A stretch of 64,000 nt of DNA, from positions 171,498-235,497 of the forward strand of contig NZ_JAMTCF010000011.1 in assembly GCF_024171695.1 (NCBI RefSeq). The letters run 5' to 3'. Shown here piece after piece: positions 42,125 to 51,867 of the stretch. Source of the DNA: Actinosynnema pretiosum. GTDB lineage: Bacteria; Actinomycetota; Actinomycetes; Mycobacteriales; Pseudonocardiaceae. Positions within the stretch are counted from its first letter, which is position 1. The number at the start of each line of letters is the position of its first letter. A program made the translations under genes and the position numbers. Below the pieces are notes generated by a model. It searched no databases, was not told the DNA's origin, and saw only the letters and a list, made by a program, of their open reading frames with translations.

Positions 42125-42849
42125 TGGCCGGGCCGTCGAGGCGGACCGTCCGCAAGTTCCTGCCGCCGCAGCACGGGGCGTGGGCGATGCTCCTGCTGCC
42201 CTACCTGGCCGGGGTGCTCGTGGCGGGGTGGCGGTGGTGGGACCTGCCGCTGCTGGGGGCGTGGCTGTCGGGGTACCTGCTGTCGTACTTCGCGCTCCAG
42301 GCGGTGAAGACGCGGCGTCCGGGGAAGTTCCGGGAGCAGCTGACCTGGTACGGGGCGGTGACGGCGGCGTTCGCGCTGCCGGTGCTCGTGGCGTGCCCCC
42401 GGCTGCTGCTCTTCGCGCCCGCGTACGGGGCGCTGATCGCGGTGAACTGCTGGCACGCGCACCGGCGGCGGGAGCGGGCGCTGGTGAACGACCTGGTGTC
42501 GGTGGTGCAGAGCTGCCTGATGGTGCTGGTCGTGGCGGTGGTCGCGGACGCCCCGCTGACCGGCGTCCTCGTGCCGTTCCTGGTCACGCTGCTGTACTTC
42601 ACCGGGACGGTGCTCTACGTCAAGACGATGATCCGGGAGCGGGGCAACCGGGTGTACCTGGTGGCGTCGGTGGTGTTCCACGTCGTGGCGCTCGGCGCGG
42701 TTGCTCCGTTCGGTCTACTCTCCGCGGTGGTGTTCGCGGCTCTGCTGGCACGGGCCTGGGTCCTGCCGGGGTACCCGCTCACGCCCAAGCAGGTGGGGCT
42801 CGCGGAGATCGTCGCCAGCGCGCTGGTGCTGGTCGTGGCGGTGGGGTGA
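42124..42849 (+). CDS. YwiC-like membrane protein
   Basis: A 241-residue protein with about seven helices beginning FLPPQHGAWAMLLLPYLAG, the YwiC family signature. The family is often found next to nitrite/nitrate genes but has no established activity. Overlaps the copper-enzyme stop by one base, so it is the last core gene of the operon. Confidence 0.82.
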   Translation: MAGPSRRTVRKFLPPQHGAWAMLLLPYLAGVLVAGWRWWDLPLLGAWLSGYLLSYFALQAVKTRRPGKFREQLTWYGAVTAAFALPVLVACPRLLLFAPAYGALIAVNCWHAHRRRERALVNDLVSVVQSCLMVLVVAVVADAPLTGVLVPFLVTLLYFTGTVLYVKTMIRERGNRVYLVASVVFHVVALGAVAPFGLLSAVVFAALLARAWVLPGYPLTPKQVGLAEIVASALVLVVAVG

Positions 42850-42862
42850 CGGGGGTGCGCGG

Positions 42863-43504
42863 ATGAGCGGGCGTGACCGGGTGCTGGTGCGGCGGCGGGA
42901 GTGGGCCGGGCTCGACGAGGACGAGGTCCGGCGGGTCGACGCGGTGTGGGCCGAGGCGTTCCCGCCGTCCGAGCGCGGCGAGCGGGACACCGTGGCCACG
43001 CGCAGCAGCGACCTCCTGTGGACCGCGCACCTCGGGGGCGAGCTCCTCGGGTTCGCCACCGGCGTGCGGCTGCCGGAGTCCGGGGCCCTGTACCTGGAGT
43101 ACCTCGCCGTCTCCGCCTCCTCGCGCGGCTCGGGGACCGGCGGCGCGCTGCTGGAGGCCGTCGCCGAGGACGTGCTGGGCGATCCGGGGGTGACCGGGAT
43201 CGTGCTGGAGGTCGAGGACCCCGCCCGCACCCCCGGCGACCTGGCCGCGCGGCGGATCGGGTTCTACGAGCGGTGGGGCGCACGGGTCGTTACGGCGATC
43301 AGCGGGTACGAGATGCCCGATCTCGCCGAACACGGGCAGCGGGTGCCCATGGTGTTGTTGTGGCGTGGTGGTGTCGCGCAGCCGGTGCTGGAGGCGGACG
43401 GGGTCGTGCTCGTGCTCCGGGACCTGTACCTCGGCTACTACGCGCACGCCGCCGAGGCCGGGCACCTGGCGGAGATGGTGGGGCTGGTCGACCGCCCGGC
43501 GTGA
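42863..43504 (+). CDS. GNAT-family acetyltransferase
   Basis: A 213-residue protein. YLEYLAVSASSRGSGTGGALLEA is the acetyl-CoA-binding motif A (the loop carries SRGSGTG in place of R/QxxGxG), followed by FYERWGARVV at motif B. Begins 13 bases after the ywiC-like gene, so it may be co-transcribed. Acceptor unknown. Confidence 0.85.
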   Translation: MSGRDRVLVRRREWAGLDEDEVRRVDAVWAEAFPPSERGERDTVATRSSDLLWTAHLGGELLGFATGVRLPESGALYLEYLAVSASSRGSGTGGALLEAVAEDVLGDPGVTGIVLEVEDPARTPGDLAARRIGFYERWGARVVTAISGYEMPDLAEHGQRVPMVLLWRGGVAQPVLEADGVVLVLRDLYLGYYAHAAEAGHLAEMVGLVDRPA

Positions 43505-43676
43505 TCCAGTGGGCTGCGTCACACTTCGCGCCGTGAGCGCCGCGTGCTGACCCCTCGGGCGGCTTCGCGGTGTTCGCGCCGGTCCTGGGCTCGGACGGGC
43601 GTGCGGAGGCCGTGCCGGGCCGTGGTGACGCTGGGCGTTGAATCGCACCCACCAGCCTTGCGAGAAGGGCGGAGAG

Positions 43677-44798
43677 TTGGACACAGCGCTGAGTACCGGA
43701 GAGGGCGGCGCGTCCGGCGCCGTCGTCCGCGTGGGGGTCGTGCGCGAGACCGCGGGTGGTGAGCGGCGGGTCGCGCTGGTGCCCAAGGCGGTCGCCGAGC
43801 TGGTCGGGCGGGGGGTCGAGGTCGTCGTCGAGAGCGGGGCCGGTGACGGGTCGCTGCTGCCCGACGGCCTCTACAGCGCCGCCGGGGCCGCGATCGGGGA
43901 CGCCTGGGACGCCGACGTCGTGGTCAAGGTCGCGCCGCCCTCGGCCGCCGAGGTCGCGCGGTTGCGGCGCGGGCAGGTGCTGATCGGGTTCCTCGCCCCG
44001 CGCGGCGCGGACAACCGGATCGCCGACCTGGAGGCCGCCGGGGTGCGGGCGTTCGCGGTCGAGGCCATCCCCCGGATCTCGCGCGCCCAGGCCATGGACG
44101 CGCTCTCCTCGCAGGCCAACGTCGCCGGTTACCGGGCCGTGCTGCTCGCCGCCACGCTCTCCACCCGGTTCTTCCCCATGCTCACCACCGCCGCCGGGAC
44201 GGTCAAACCCGCCTCCGCGCTGGTGCTCGGGGTCGGGGTCGCCGGGCTCCAGGCGCTCGCCACGGCCAAGCGGCTCGGGGCCCGCACCACCGGGTACGAC
44301 GTGCGCCCCGAGGTGGCCGACCAGGTCCGCTCGGTCGGGGCCAGGTGGCTCGACCTCGGGATCGACGCCGCGGGCGCGGGCGGGTACGCGCGGGAGCTGA
44401 CCGAGGAGGAGCGGGACACCCAGCAGAAGGAGCTGGAGAAGGCGATCAGCGGGTTCGACGTCGTCATCACCACCGCGCTCGTGCCGGGGATGCCCGCGCC
44501 CAGGCTCGTCACCGCCGCCGCCGTCGAGGGGATGCGCCCCGGCAGCGTCGTGGTCGACCTCGCCGGGGAGACCGGCGGCAACTGCGAGCTGACCGAACCG
44601 GGGCAGACCGTCGTGCGGCACGGGGTGACCATCGCCTCGCCGGTCAACCTGCCCGCCGCGATGCCCGAGCACGCCAGCGAGCTGTACGCCAAGAACGTCA
44701 CCTCCCTGCTGGAACTGCTGATCACCGACGGCGCGCTCGCGCCCGACCTCGCCGACGAGATCGTGGCGGGCGCGCTCGTCACCGGGAAGGAGGGCTGA
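43677..44798 (+). CDS. pntAA: NAD(P) transhydrogenase alpha subunit part 1
   Basis: A 373-residue soluble NAD(H)-binding domain I. RVGVVRETAGGERRVALVP at the start, the RQD-loop equivalent SSQANVAGY and the dinucleotide fold VLGVGVAGLQALATAKRLGA are typical of AlaDH/PNT proteins. TTG 43677 is the only start compatible with the GGAGAG/AAGG signals just upstream. Followed by pntAB with TGATG overlap. The complex exchanges hydride between NADH and NADP+, driven by the proton gradient. Confidence 0.93.
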   Translation: MDTALSTGEGGASGAVVRVGVVRETAGGERRVALVPKAVAELVGRGVEVVVESGAGDGSLLPDGLYSAAGAAIGDAWDADVVVKVAPPSAAEVARLRRGQVLIGFLAPRGADNRIADLEAAGVRAFAVEAIPRISRAQAMDALSSQANVAGYRAVLLAATLSTRFFPMLTTAAGTVKPASALVLGVGVAGLQALATAKRLGARTTGYDVRPEVADQVRSVGARWLDLGIDAAGAGGYARELTEEERDTQQKELEKAISGFDVVITTALVPGMPAPRLVTAAAVEGMRPGSVVVDLAGETGGNCELTEPGQTVVRHGVTIASPVNLPAAMPEHASELYAKNVTSLLELLITDGALAPDLADEIVAGALVTGKEG

Positions 44799-45151
44799 TG
44801 TACGAGCAGCTGCTGTCCAACGTGGCGATCCTGGTGCTCGCCGGGTTCGTCGGGTTCGCGGTCATCTCCAAGGTGCCCAACACCCTGCACACACCGCTGA
44901 TGTCCGGCACCAACGCCATCCACGGCATCGTCGTGCTCGGCGCGCTCATCGTGCTCGGCGAGCTGCCCGCCGACGCCGGGTGGGGGCCGCGCGCCATCGC
45001 GTTCGTCGCGCTGGTCTTCGGCACGCTCAACGTCGTCGGCGGCTTCCTGGTCACCGACCGGATGCTGGCGATGTTCAAGGGCGGGAAGAGCGCGGCCGGG
45101 AAGACCATCGCGGGCAAGGCGGTCGAGAAGGACGGGGAGGCGGGCAGGTGA
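44798..45151 (+). CDS. pntAB: NAD(P) transhydrogenase alpha subunit part 2
   Basis: A 117-residue membrane protein with three to four helices (VAILVLAGFVGFAVISKVP, NAIHGIVVLGALIVLG, FVALVFGTLNVVGGFLVTDRML). It corresponds to the membrane part that is fused to domain I in E. coli PntA but separate in many actinobacteria. Overlaps pntAA by one base and pntB by four. Confidence 0.93.
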   Translation: MYEQLLSNVAILVLAGFVGFAVISKVPNTLHTPLMSGTNAIHGIVVLGALIVLGELPADAGWGPRAIAFVALVFGTLNVVGGFLVTDRMLAMFKGGKSAAGKTIAGKAVEKDGEAGR

Positions 45152-46584
45152 GCTACCTGGTCAGCGGGCTCTACGTCGTCGCCTTCGCGCTGTTCATCCT
45201 CGGCCTGTCCGGGCTCACCGGGCCCAAGACCGCCGTGCGCGGCAACTGGATCGCGGCGGCGGGCATGGGCGTCGCGGTCGTCGCCACGCTGATCAAGGTC
45301 GGCGGGACCGCCTCGATCAACTGGGTGCTCATCGTCGCCGGGCTCGCGCTCGGCACCGTGCTCGGCGTCGTGCCCGCGCGGCGCACCAGGATGACCGCCA
45401 TGCCGCAGCTCGTCGCGCTGTTCAACGGCGTCGGCGGCGGCACGGTCGCGCTCATCGCCTGGTCCGAGTTCATCGAGACCGACGGGTTCAGCCACCTCGG
45501 CGCGGACCAGTCGCCGCCCGCCGTGCTCGTCTCCGGCTCGCTGTTCGCGGCCGTCATCGGGTCGGTCTCGTTCTGGGGCTCGCTCGTGGCGTTCCTCAAG
45601 CTCCAGGAGCTGCTCGGCAAGGGGCTGGAGCGCGGGCTCGTCTCGTCCGCGCGCGCCTTCCAGCTCGCCAACGTGGCGCTGGTGCTGGTGGTCCTGGCCG
45701 CGTGCGGGTACGTCGGGGTCGGTTCCGGGGACGGCGGCGGGTCGTCGGCGTGGTGGATCGTGCTGGTGCTGGTCGCGTCGGGCCTGATCGGGCTGTTCGT
45801 CGTGCTCCCGATCGGCGGCGCGGACATGCCCGTGGTCATCTCGCTGCTGAACGCGCTCACCGGCCTGTCCGCCGCCGCGGCCGGGCTCGCGCTCGACAAC
45901 ACCGCGATGATCGTCGCGGGCATGATCGTCGGCGCGTCCGGCGCGATCCTGACCAACCTCATGGCCGTGGCGATGAACCGGTCCATCCCGGCCATCGTGT
46001 TCGGCTCCTTCGGCGCGGCCTCGGCCGCCGGTGGCGGTGGAGGGCCGCAGGGCGTGGTCAAGGCGACCTCCGCGTCCGACGCCGCGATCCGGATGGCCTA
46101 CGCGGGCCAGGTCGTGGTGGTGCCCGGCTACGGGCTCGCCGTCGCGCAGGCGCAGCACGCGGTCAAGGACATGGCCGCGCTGCTGGAGGCCAAGGGGGTG
46201 GAGGTCAAGTACGCCATCCACCCCGTCGCCGGGCGGATGCCGGGGCACATGAACGTGCTGCTGGCCGAGGCCGACGTCGAGTACGACGCGATGAAGGAGA
46301 TGGACGACATCAACGACGAGTTCAGCCGGACCGACGTCACCCTCGTCATCGGCGCGAACGACGTCACCAACCCGTCCGCGCGCACCGACTCGTCCAGCCC
46401 GATCTACGGGATGCCGATCCTGAACGTCGACCAGTCGCGGTCGGTGATCGTGCTCAAGCGGTCCATGTCGTCGGGGTACGCCGGGATCGAGAACCCGCTG
46501 TTCTTCGCGGACCGCACGTCCATGCTGTTCGGCGACGCGAAGAAGTCGGTCAACGCGGTGATCGAGGAGCTCAAGGCGTTGTAG
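45148..46584 (+). CDS. pntB: NAD(P) transhydrogenase beta subunit
   Basis: A 478-residue protein: about nine N-terminal membrane helices forming the proton channel and a C-terminal NADP(H)-binding domain III (VVVPGYGLAVAQAQHAV, HPVAGRMPGHMNVLLAEA, VIGANDVTNP), all matching PntB. GTG 45148 overlaps the pntAB stop (GTGA). The transcript ends at a 16-bp hairpin two bases after the stop. Confidence 0.95.
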   Translation: MSYLVSGLYVVAFALFILGLSGLTGPKTAVRGNWIAAAGMGVAVVATLIKVGGTASINWVLIVAGLALGTVLGVVPARRTRMTAMPQLVALFNGVGGGTVALIAWSEFIETDGFSHLGADQSPPAVLVSGSLFAAVIGSVSFWGSLVAFLKLQELLGKGLERGLVSSARAFQLANVALVLVVLAACGYVGVGSGDGGGSSAWWIVLVLVASGLIGLFVVLPIGGADMPVVISLLNALTGLSAAAAGLALDNTAMIVAGMIVGASGAILTNLMAVAMNRSIPAIVFGSFGAASAAGGGGGPQGVVKATSASDAAIRMAYAGQVVVVPGYGLAVAQAQHAVKDMAALLEAKGVEVKYAIHPVAGRMPGHMNVLLAEADVEYDAMKEMDDINDEFSRTDVTLVIGANDVTNPSARTDSSSPIYGMPILNVDQSRSVIVLKRSMSSGYAGIENPLFFADRTSMLFGDAKKSVNAVIEELKAL

Positions 46585-46585
46585 C

Positions 46586-46622
46586 GCGCGGGCGGGCGTG
46601 GCAGGTCCACGCCCGCCCGCGC
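46586..46622. terminator. 16-bp-stem bidirectional terminator
   Basis: GCGCGGGCGGGCGTGG (46586-46601) pairs perfectly with 46607-46622 around a CAGGT loop, between convergent pntB and CHAT genes. Confidence 0.75.
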
Positions 46623-46627
46623 CAACG

Positions 46628-49600
46628 TCACGGTCCACTGTGGATGAAGGGTGCCCAGGCCGCGGGGTGGTCCGCGTAGCGGGTGTCCCGCAGATCGCGG
46701 ACGACCTCGCGCAGCACGTTCGCCGCCTCGTCCGGCCGGTCAGCCGAGAGCGCGTGGAAACGGCGCATCACGTGCTTGGCCACCGCCACTTTCAGCGGCC
46801 ACATGCCGGAGACCACGTGTCGGAAGCCCGCCACCTGGAACGCCGACGCGGGGTGGATCGACTCGTCGGTGTGCCGAACACCCCGGTGTCCACCTGAGCA
46901 CGCGGCCAGGAAGGCGAGCCCGGCACGCCCCAGGTCGTGCCTGGCGATCTCCGACACGGACAGGTCCCCGTCGTGCAGGTGCAGCGCGCCCAACGAAGGG
47001 GACACGAGGTCGACGTCGGCGTGGCAGGTGAAGTACGCCTGGGTGAACGCGGGCAGTTCGGCGAGCACGCGCGCCGCGGTGGCGGCTCGCCCGACCAGCG
47101 GGAGGTCGGCGATCTTGACCACGCCGCTGTGCGGAAGCCCCGCGCCCACCGCGACGCCGAGCACGCTGCGCTCGCGTACCGGCGGCCGAGCGCGGGTGCG
47201 CGCCAGCACGCGCAGCGTCGGGGTGTAGGAGGAAGTCAGCAGGTCCAGGGCGTTGTCGCCGCCCGCGACACCTGCGGCGTGCAGGGGGAACAGGCCGAGC
47301 GGCCCGGTGGGCAGCCACCACACGCGGTCCAGCGGCGTCGACTCGAGGAGCGGGCCCACCACGGACTCCCACAGCCACTCCAGCACCCCGGCGACCACCG
47401 GCCCACCACCGCCGCTGAGTTCGCTCCGGTCATAGGTGGCGCCCAGCAGGGCTTCGGCCCGGCGCTCCACCTCGGAGCGGCGCAGCAGCGGCAGCGGTAC
47501 CAGCAGCGGTGGCTCACCCTCCCGGACCACGACGGCGTCACCCCGTCTCGAACCGCTGTTGAGCAGCACCGCAGCTCCACCCCGGACGGTCTCTGCGCTC
47601 ACCGCGCCGCCACTCCACCCGCCCTCGTCGGCCTTGGCATCCGTCAGCAGAGCCCTGTGCTCGGCGCGCAGACGGGCCCGCTCGACCGGGTCCGCCGCGC
47701 GGTTGAGCCGCTCGCCGACATCCCCGAGACGCTCCAGCAGCGGATTCCCCACCCCGGCGCGGGCATCGTGCTGGGCGCCCAGCAGCACACCCCTTCCCGC
47801 CTCGGCGACCGCCAACGCGCCACCTGCGTCGCCCAGCGCGCAGTGCGCGGCGACCGCGTCGACCACGAGACTGCGGTTCTCCCCCAGCCAGTGCTCCTGA
47901 TCTACCCTTCTGCGGCCCGCGACGGCCACCACCGACACCAGGTGCTCCACGGCCCGGTCGAGCAGCCCGCACGCCCGCGCGTCGGCTTCCTCCGCCTCCA
48001 CCGCGTGCGCAAGCGCCCCCGCGCGGTGCCCGAGCCTCACCAGATCGGTCGGCGGACAGGCGTCTCCGGCCTCGGGCCCGTCGGCGTGGGCCGCCTCGTG
48101 CAGTCGGGGCAGCAGGCGCTCCGCCTCGGTGAGCACCCGCGCCAGCTCATCCGCCTCCACCGGTTGCCCCGCCAGTTCGACGCCGCGCAGCAGGGCGTTG
48201 GCGAGGTTCGACCAGCGCAGGGCGGCACGGGGGTGCCCTGCCGGGGTCAGCTCGACCGCCCGGCGGAAATCGGTCAACGCCTCGGCCAGCACTACGCGCG
48301 AACCCGATCGGTTGAAGTGCTCGAGCCGGACGTTGGCCAGGGTGGACAGGTGGTTCGGCAGATCGCGGTCGTCGTCGCCCACGCTGTGGACGGCCGCCAC
48401 CGCCACCGCCTCGGCCCGTTCCAGGTCGGCGGCATCGCGCGCGTCGGTGAACCGGCGCAGCAGCGCCATCGCCAGGTTCCCGCGAACCGCCGCTAGGTCG
48501 GGGTCGTCCGGCCGCGCGGCTGCGACGGCGCGCTCGAACCCCGCCACCGCCCCGTCCAGGTGCGGACGCTGGTCCTCGCGCAGGTAGAGCTTCCACCGCG
48601 CCAAGGAGAGGTTGGACAGGGCGGCCGCCTGCCCCGTCGCGGAGGCGCGCTCGCCCAGTTCCACGGAGGTGTGAAGGTCCTCGAGGGCGCCATCCCGGTC
48701 GTAGCGGAGCTGGTACGCCGCTCCGAGGCCGGACAGCCTGTCGAGCAGCGAGGGGTCGTCAAGCGCGGTGGCGGCGACCGCGTCGTGGCCCCGAGCGAGC
48801 GCCTCGTCAAGGTCGGCGGGGGCGCCGGTGCGCTCGTGGCGCTCCTGCAGCACCGTGCTCAGACTGCCCGCGCGCGCCCCCGAACCGCCCGCCTCGACAG
48901 CCATGCGCGCGTAGTCGACCGCCTGGTCCAGATCCTCCCGCGACCTGGTCAACCGGTAGCGGTACAGGTGGAACACGCCCAGAGCGGATACGACGCCCCC
49001 GAAGATCCCCGGCGTGGCGCGTCGCGCGGCCCGCGTGCCCAGCGCCACGGCGGCCTCCACGTCGTGGGGCTTCCTGCGGAGCAGATACCGCTCGAAGCGC
49101 GCCTCGGCGAGCCGGTGCAGGAACAGCGGGTTCTCCGGGGCCTCCGCGACGGCGAGGCCACCGTGCTCGATCGCGGCGTCGGCGTCCTCGTGGCGATGCG
49201 CCTCACGCGCCCTCGCGGTGTGCGCGCGGCACAACCCTGACCTGGCCGCAGCCAGGTCAGGGTGGACGTCGAGCAGTTCGGTCGCGACCTCCACGGCACG
49301 GTCCAGGTCACGGGGGTGTCCCCTGGTGAGCAGGACCAGGCCCAGGTTGGACAGCAGGACGTGGCGCTCCGGGGCCTCGACGACCAGCACCGACCGCTCC
49401 GCCGCCGACACCGCGTGGTCCAGGTGCGCCTGCCCGCAGCCGAGCCTGTGCGCCTCGCGGTGGACCAGCGCCAGGTCGGACAGGGCCGACACCAGCGCCA
49501 CCGGATTGGTGGTCAGCGCCACCTGCCTGGTCAGCAGCAGCGCGGCGGCGCGAGGCACGTCCGGCGAGTCGGTGTCGAACACCAGCCGGGTCAGCGCCGC

Positions 49601-49723
49601 GCTGCGGTCTTCCAGCAGCAGGAGGTCGGGGGAGGGGCCGAGCAGGGTGCTCAGCGCGTCCGGGACCTCGCCGCTCTCCTCTGCCCGCAGCACGGCTCGG
49701 GCGAAATCAGCGTCGATCGGCAC
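46628..49723 (-). CDS. TPR-CHAT caspase-like protease of a CATRA-type conflict system
   Basis: A 1031-residue protein. The first ~600 residues are helical TPR-like repeats (many A-x-x-x-Y/L-x-x-x pairs); the last ~330 form a CHAT caspase-like domain with catalytic His901 (YFTCHADVD) and Cys942 (FLAACSGG), 41 residues apart as usual. GTG 49723 is preferred; the frame is open further upstream but lacks signals. It is divergent from two CATRA-type genes. Known CHAT proteins act as proteases in conflict systems, including programmed cell death; the trigger here is unknown. Confidence 0.85.
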   Translation of the reverse strand: MPIDADFARAVLRAEESGEVPDALSTLLGPSPDLLLLEDRSAALTRLVFDTDSPDVPRAAALLLTRQVALTTNPVALVSALSDLALVHREAHRLGCGQAHLDHAVSAAERSVLVVEAPERHVLLSNLGLVLLTRGHPRDLDRAVEVATELLDVHPDLAAARSGLCRAHTARAREAHRHEDADAAIEHGGLAVAEAPENPLFLHRLAEARFERYLLRRKPHDVEAAVALGTRAARRATPGIFGGVVSALGVFHLYRYRLTRSREDLDQAVDYARMAVEAGGSGARAGSLSTVLQERHERTGAPADLDEALARGHDAVAATALDDPSLLDRLSGLGAAYQLRYDRDGALEDLHTSVELGERASATGQAAALSNLSLARWKLYLREDQRPHLDGAVAGFERAVAAARPDDPDLAAVRGNLAMALLRRFTDARDAADLERAEAVAVAAVHSVGDDDRDLPNHLSTLANVRLEHFNRSGSRVVLAEALTDFRRAVELTPAGHPRAALRWSNLANALLRGVELAGQPVEADELARVLTEAERLLPRLHEAAHADGPEAGDACPPTDLVRLGHRAGALAHAVEAEEADARACGLLDRAVEHLVSVVAVAGRRRVDQEHWLGENRSLVVDAVAAHCALGDAGGALAVAEAGRGVLLGAQHDARAGVGNPLLERLGDVGERLNRAADPVERARLRAEHRALLTDAKADEGGWSGGAVSAETVRGGAAVLLNSGSRRGDAVVVREGEPPLLVPLPLLRRSEVERRAEALLGATYDRSELSGGGGPVVAGVLEWLWESVVGPLLESTPLDRVWWLPTGPLGLFPLHAAGVAGGDNALDLLTSSYTPTLRVLARTRARPPVRERSVLGVAVGAGLPHSGVVKIADLPLVGRAATAARVLAELPAFTQAYFTCHADVDLVSPSLGALHLHDGDLSVSEIARHDLGRAGLAFLAACSGGHRGVRHTDESIHPASAFQVAGFRHVVSGMWPLKVAVAKHVMRRFHALSADRPDEAANVLREVVRDLRDTRYADHPAAWAPFIHSGP

Positions 49724-49847
49724 ACCTGGTGAGTCGTCGCAGGGGCTCCCGGTGTCAGCAGCCCGCCCACAGCCGTTCGGGTGGAACCTGCGCCTTCCTG
49801 CTCCATCCGCCCCTACTGTGGTGGCCCGCCGTACGAGGAGGACACCC

Positions 49848-50126
49848 GTGCTGGATGCTGAAGCGGTCGCTGAAGCGCAGGAACTTCTGGACGACCTGCT
49901 GGACTGGGAGCTGACACGGGACAAGTGGGGGCAGGTCTCGGCCCGGCTTGGTGAGCTGGATGCCGCGGTGCGCGCCGACGACAGCACGGCGGTTGTCGCG
50001 GCCACCGCCGCGCTGGAGCTCCTCTCACCGCTGATGGGACCGGGCATGGGGAAGGAACCCACCACCCCGCCCCCTGACGAGGTGCGCGAGAAGCAGGTCG
50101 AAATCGTGGACAAGCTCGCCCGCTGA
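49848..50126 (+). CDS. CATRA-associated small protein
   Basis: A 92-residue acidic, helical protein. EAQELLDDLLDWELTRDKWGQV at the start and the short ELLSPLMGPGM / PPPDEVREKQVEIVDKL end resemble the small proteins encoded beside CATRA genes (CATASP). GTG 49848 has GAGGAG upstream, and the CATRA gene follows after seven bases. Presumed regulator or adaptor of the CHAT protease. Confidence 0.7.
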   Translation: MLDAEAVAEAQELLDDLLDWELTRDKWGQVSARLGELDAAVRADDSTAVVAATAALELLSPLMGPGMGKEPTTPPPDEVREKQVEIVDKLAR

Positions 50127-50133
50127 CCCCGCC

Positions 50134-51780
50134 GTGCCCGCCCCGGTCGAGCAGGAGCTGGTGCTGCACGTCTTCGCGCCCCGGCGTGGAGAGCGCGCGG
50201 AGGAGGCCGCCGCCGGGCTGGGTGCGCTGTGGAGGCGCTGCCAGGAACTGCTGGGAGTCACCGAGCCGGTGCCCCTGGTCGGACTTCCGACCGAGCCACC
50301 CCGCGACCTGGTCGAGCTGAGCGACCTCCGTGGCGGTCCTGGACTGCTCGACCTGCGCGATGGTGGCGAAGGGCCGCTGGCTGCCGCCCAGAACCCCGCG
50401 GTGGACGCCCAAGCGGTGCTGCGGGTCACCGGGACGGTGCTGAACCTCTCGCTGATCATGGCGGTGCCCGGTGTGCCGGGACTTGCCGCCGCCGTGCCAC
50501 CGGGGTGGGTGGAGTTCGACCGCTGGTGCGATGAGCTGGATGGTGGTGACACCGCGGCCGCGTACGGGGCTGTTCGGGTCTACCAGGCGAAGCTGCCCGC
50601 CGAGGAGGTCCGGGAGTCGCTGCCCGAACGCCTGCGCGACGTGGTCACCTGGCAACGGCGGGGGCGGCTGCTGCTGTGGGAGCCGCCCGGTGGTGTGGGA
50701 CGAGCGCGTGACGTGGTGGTGATCGCACCCGAGGGCGCTGACGCCGAGTTGACCGCGTGGACCTGGAGCAGAGGTGGTCCCGAGCCGCCGCCGCTGGCCC
50801 GCTACCTGCTGCAAGCCTCGTTGCTGCGGCACCACGTCCGGGTGTGGCGGCGAGATGAGTCGTGGCTGGCCGACCTCCGTGATCGGGTGAGGGGACACCT
50901 CGTCGACCTCGGTGAGAGCGCGGCGCGGGCCGGTGAACTGCGGCGTGACGAGATCGGGTTGAGAGTCGCGGCCGACCGGGTGGAGCGGATGCGCGCCTCC
51001 GTGCTGGCCTCGGAGGCGAACATGGTCGCGTTGCTGGGAGAGGTACTTCCAGCGGACCGGGGACTGGCCGGGTGGTTCCTCGGGGTGCTGGACGGAGAGC
51101 TCGACGGCCTCCTGCGGGGTGGCGCGCTGGCTCGGGAGGTGCGGGAAGCCGCGCGGGAGCAGGTCGGCGCCGAAGCCTCCCCCACCAGCGCGCCCCCGTC
51201 AGGGGAGGGCAGGCAGCTGCGGATGGGGTTCGCCGTGGACGTCGTCGGGTACAGCGCGCGGACCACACCGGAGCAGGAGCGCGTTCAGCGGCGGGTGGCG
51301 GAGATCGTCGAGGGGGTGCTGGCCGGACTGGCGGTGCGGATGTCCGAGGCCGACCACCAGGGCACCGGTGACGGTCTGATGGTCTTCCTGCCACCGAGGG
51401 TGGACGTGCAGTGGGCGCTGCCACTCCTGCTCCTCGGCGCTGCCGGTCGGCTGGCTGACGACAACGCCGCCTACCGGGACCGGGTGCGACTGCGGATGGC
51501 GGTCGACGTGGGACCGGTCGGCCTCGCGGCGCTGGGGTTCGGCGGGAAGGCCGCGACCAGCGTCGGGCGGATGCTCGACAGCGAACCGCTGCGCGCGGCG
51601 GTGCGGGACAACCAGGGGGCCGACCTGGTGGTTGCGGTGTCGGAGCGGTTGCACGACTACGTGATCGGTGAAGGGGCGCCCGGCGTGGACCCCGAGGGCT
51701 TCACCGCTGCGGAGTTCGATGTGAAAGGGTTCCGCGGTCGGGAGTGGCTGTGGGTCGACCAGGGGCGAGACCCCCTGTAG
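50134..51780 (+). CDS. CATRA protein with C-terminal nucleotide-cyclase-like domain
   Basis: A 548-residue protein. Residues ~1-170 resemble the CATRA N-terminal domain (ELVLHVFAPRRG, LIMAVPGVPG), followed by a helical middle part and a C-terminal class III cyclase-like fold (about 360-545). FAVDVVGYSA and TGDGLMVFLP carry the two metal-binding Asp residues expected of an adenylate/guanylate cyclase core; other substrate residues are not obvious. I infer a signalling protein that could produce or sense a nucleotide messenger for the divergent CHAT protease. Confidence 0.72.
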   Translation: MPAPVEQELVLHVFAPRRGERAEEAAAGLGALWRRCQELLGVTEPVPLVGLPTEPPRDLVELSDLRGGPGLLDLRDGGEGPLAAAQNPAVDAQAVLRVTGTVLNLSLIMAVPGVPGLAAAVPPGWVEFDRWCDELDGGDTAAAYGAVRVYQAKLPAEEVRESLPERLRDVVTWQRRGRLLLWEPPGGVGRARDVVVIAPEGADAELTAWTWSRGGPEPPPLARYLLQASLLRHHVRVWRRDESWLADLRDRVRGHLVDLGESAARAGELRRDEIGLRVAADRVERMRASVLASEANMVALLGEVLPADRGLAGWFLGVLDGELDGLLRGGALAREVREAAREQVGAEASPTSAPPSGEGRQLRMGFAVDVVGYSARTTPEQERVQRRVAEIVEGVLAGLAVRMSEADHQGTGDGLMVFLPPRVDVQWALPLLLLGAAGRLADDNAAYRDRVRLRMAVDVGPVGLAALGFGGKAATSVGRMLDSEPLRAAVRDNQGADLVVAVSERLHDYVIGEGAPGVDPEGFTAAEFDVKGFRGREWLWVDQGRDPL

Positions 51781-51867
51781 TCCAGACCACAGGGGTTGAC
51801 CCTGTCGGGTCCTTGGCGGTTAGGTCGGATGGCGAACGAGTGAGCCGTCCGTCCCGTTTGGAGAGAC

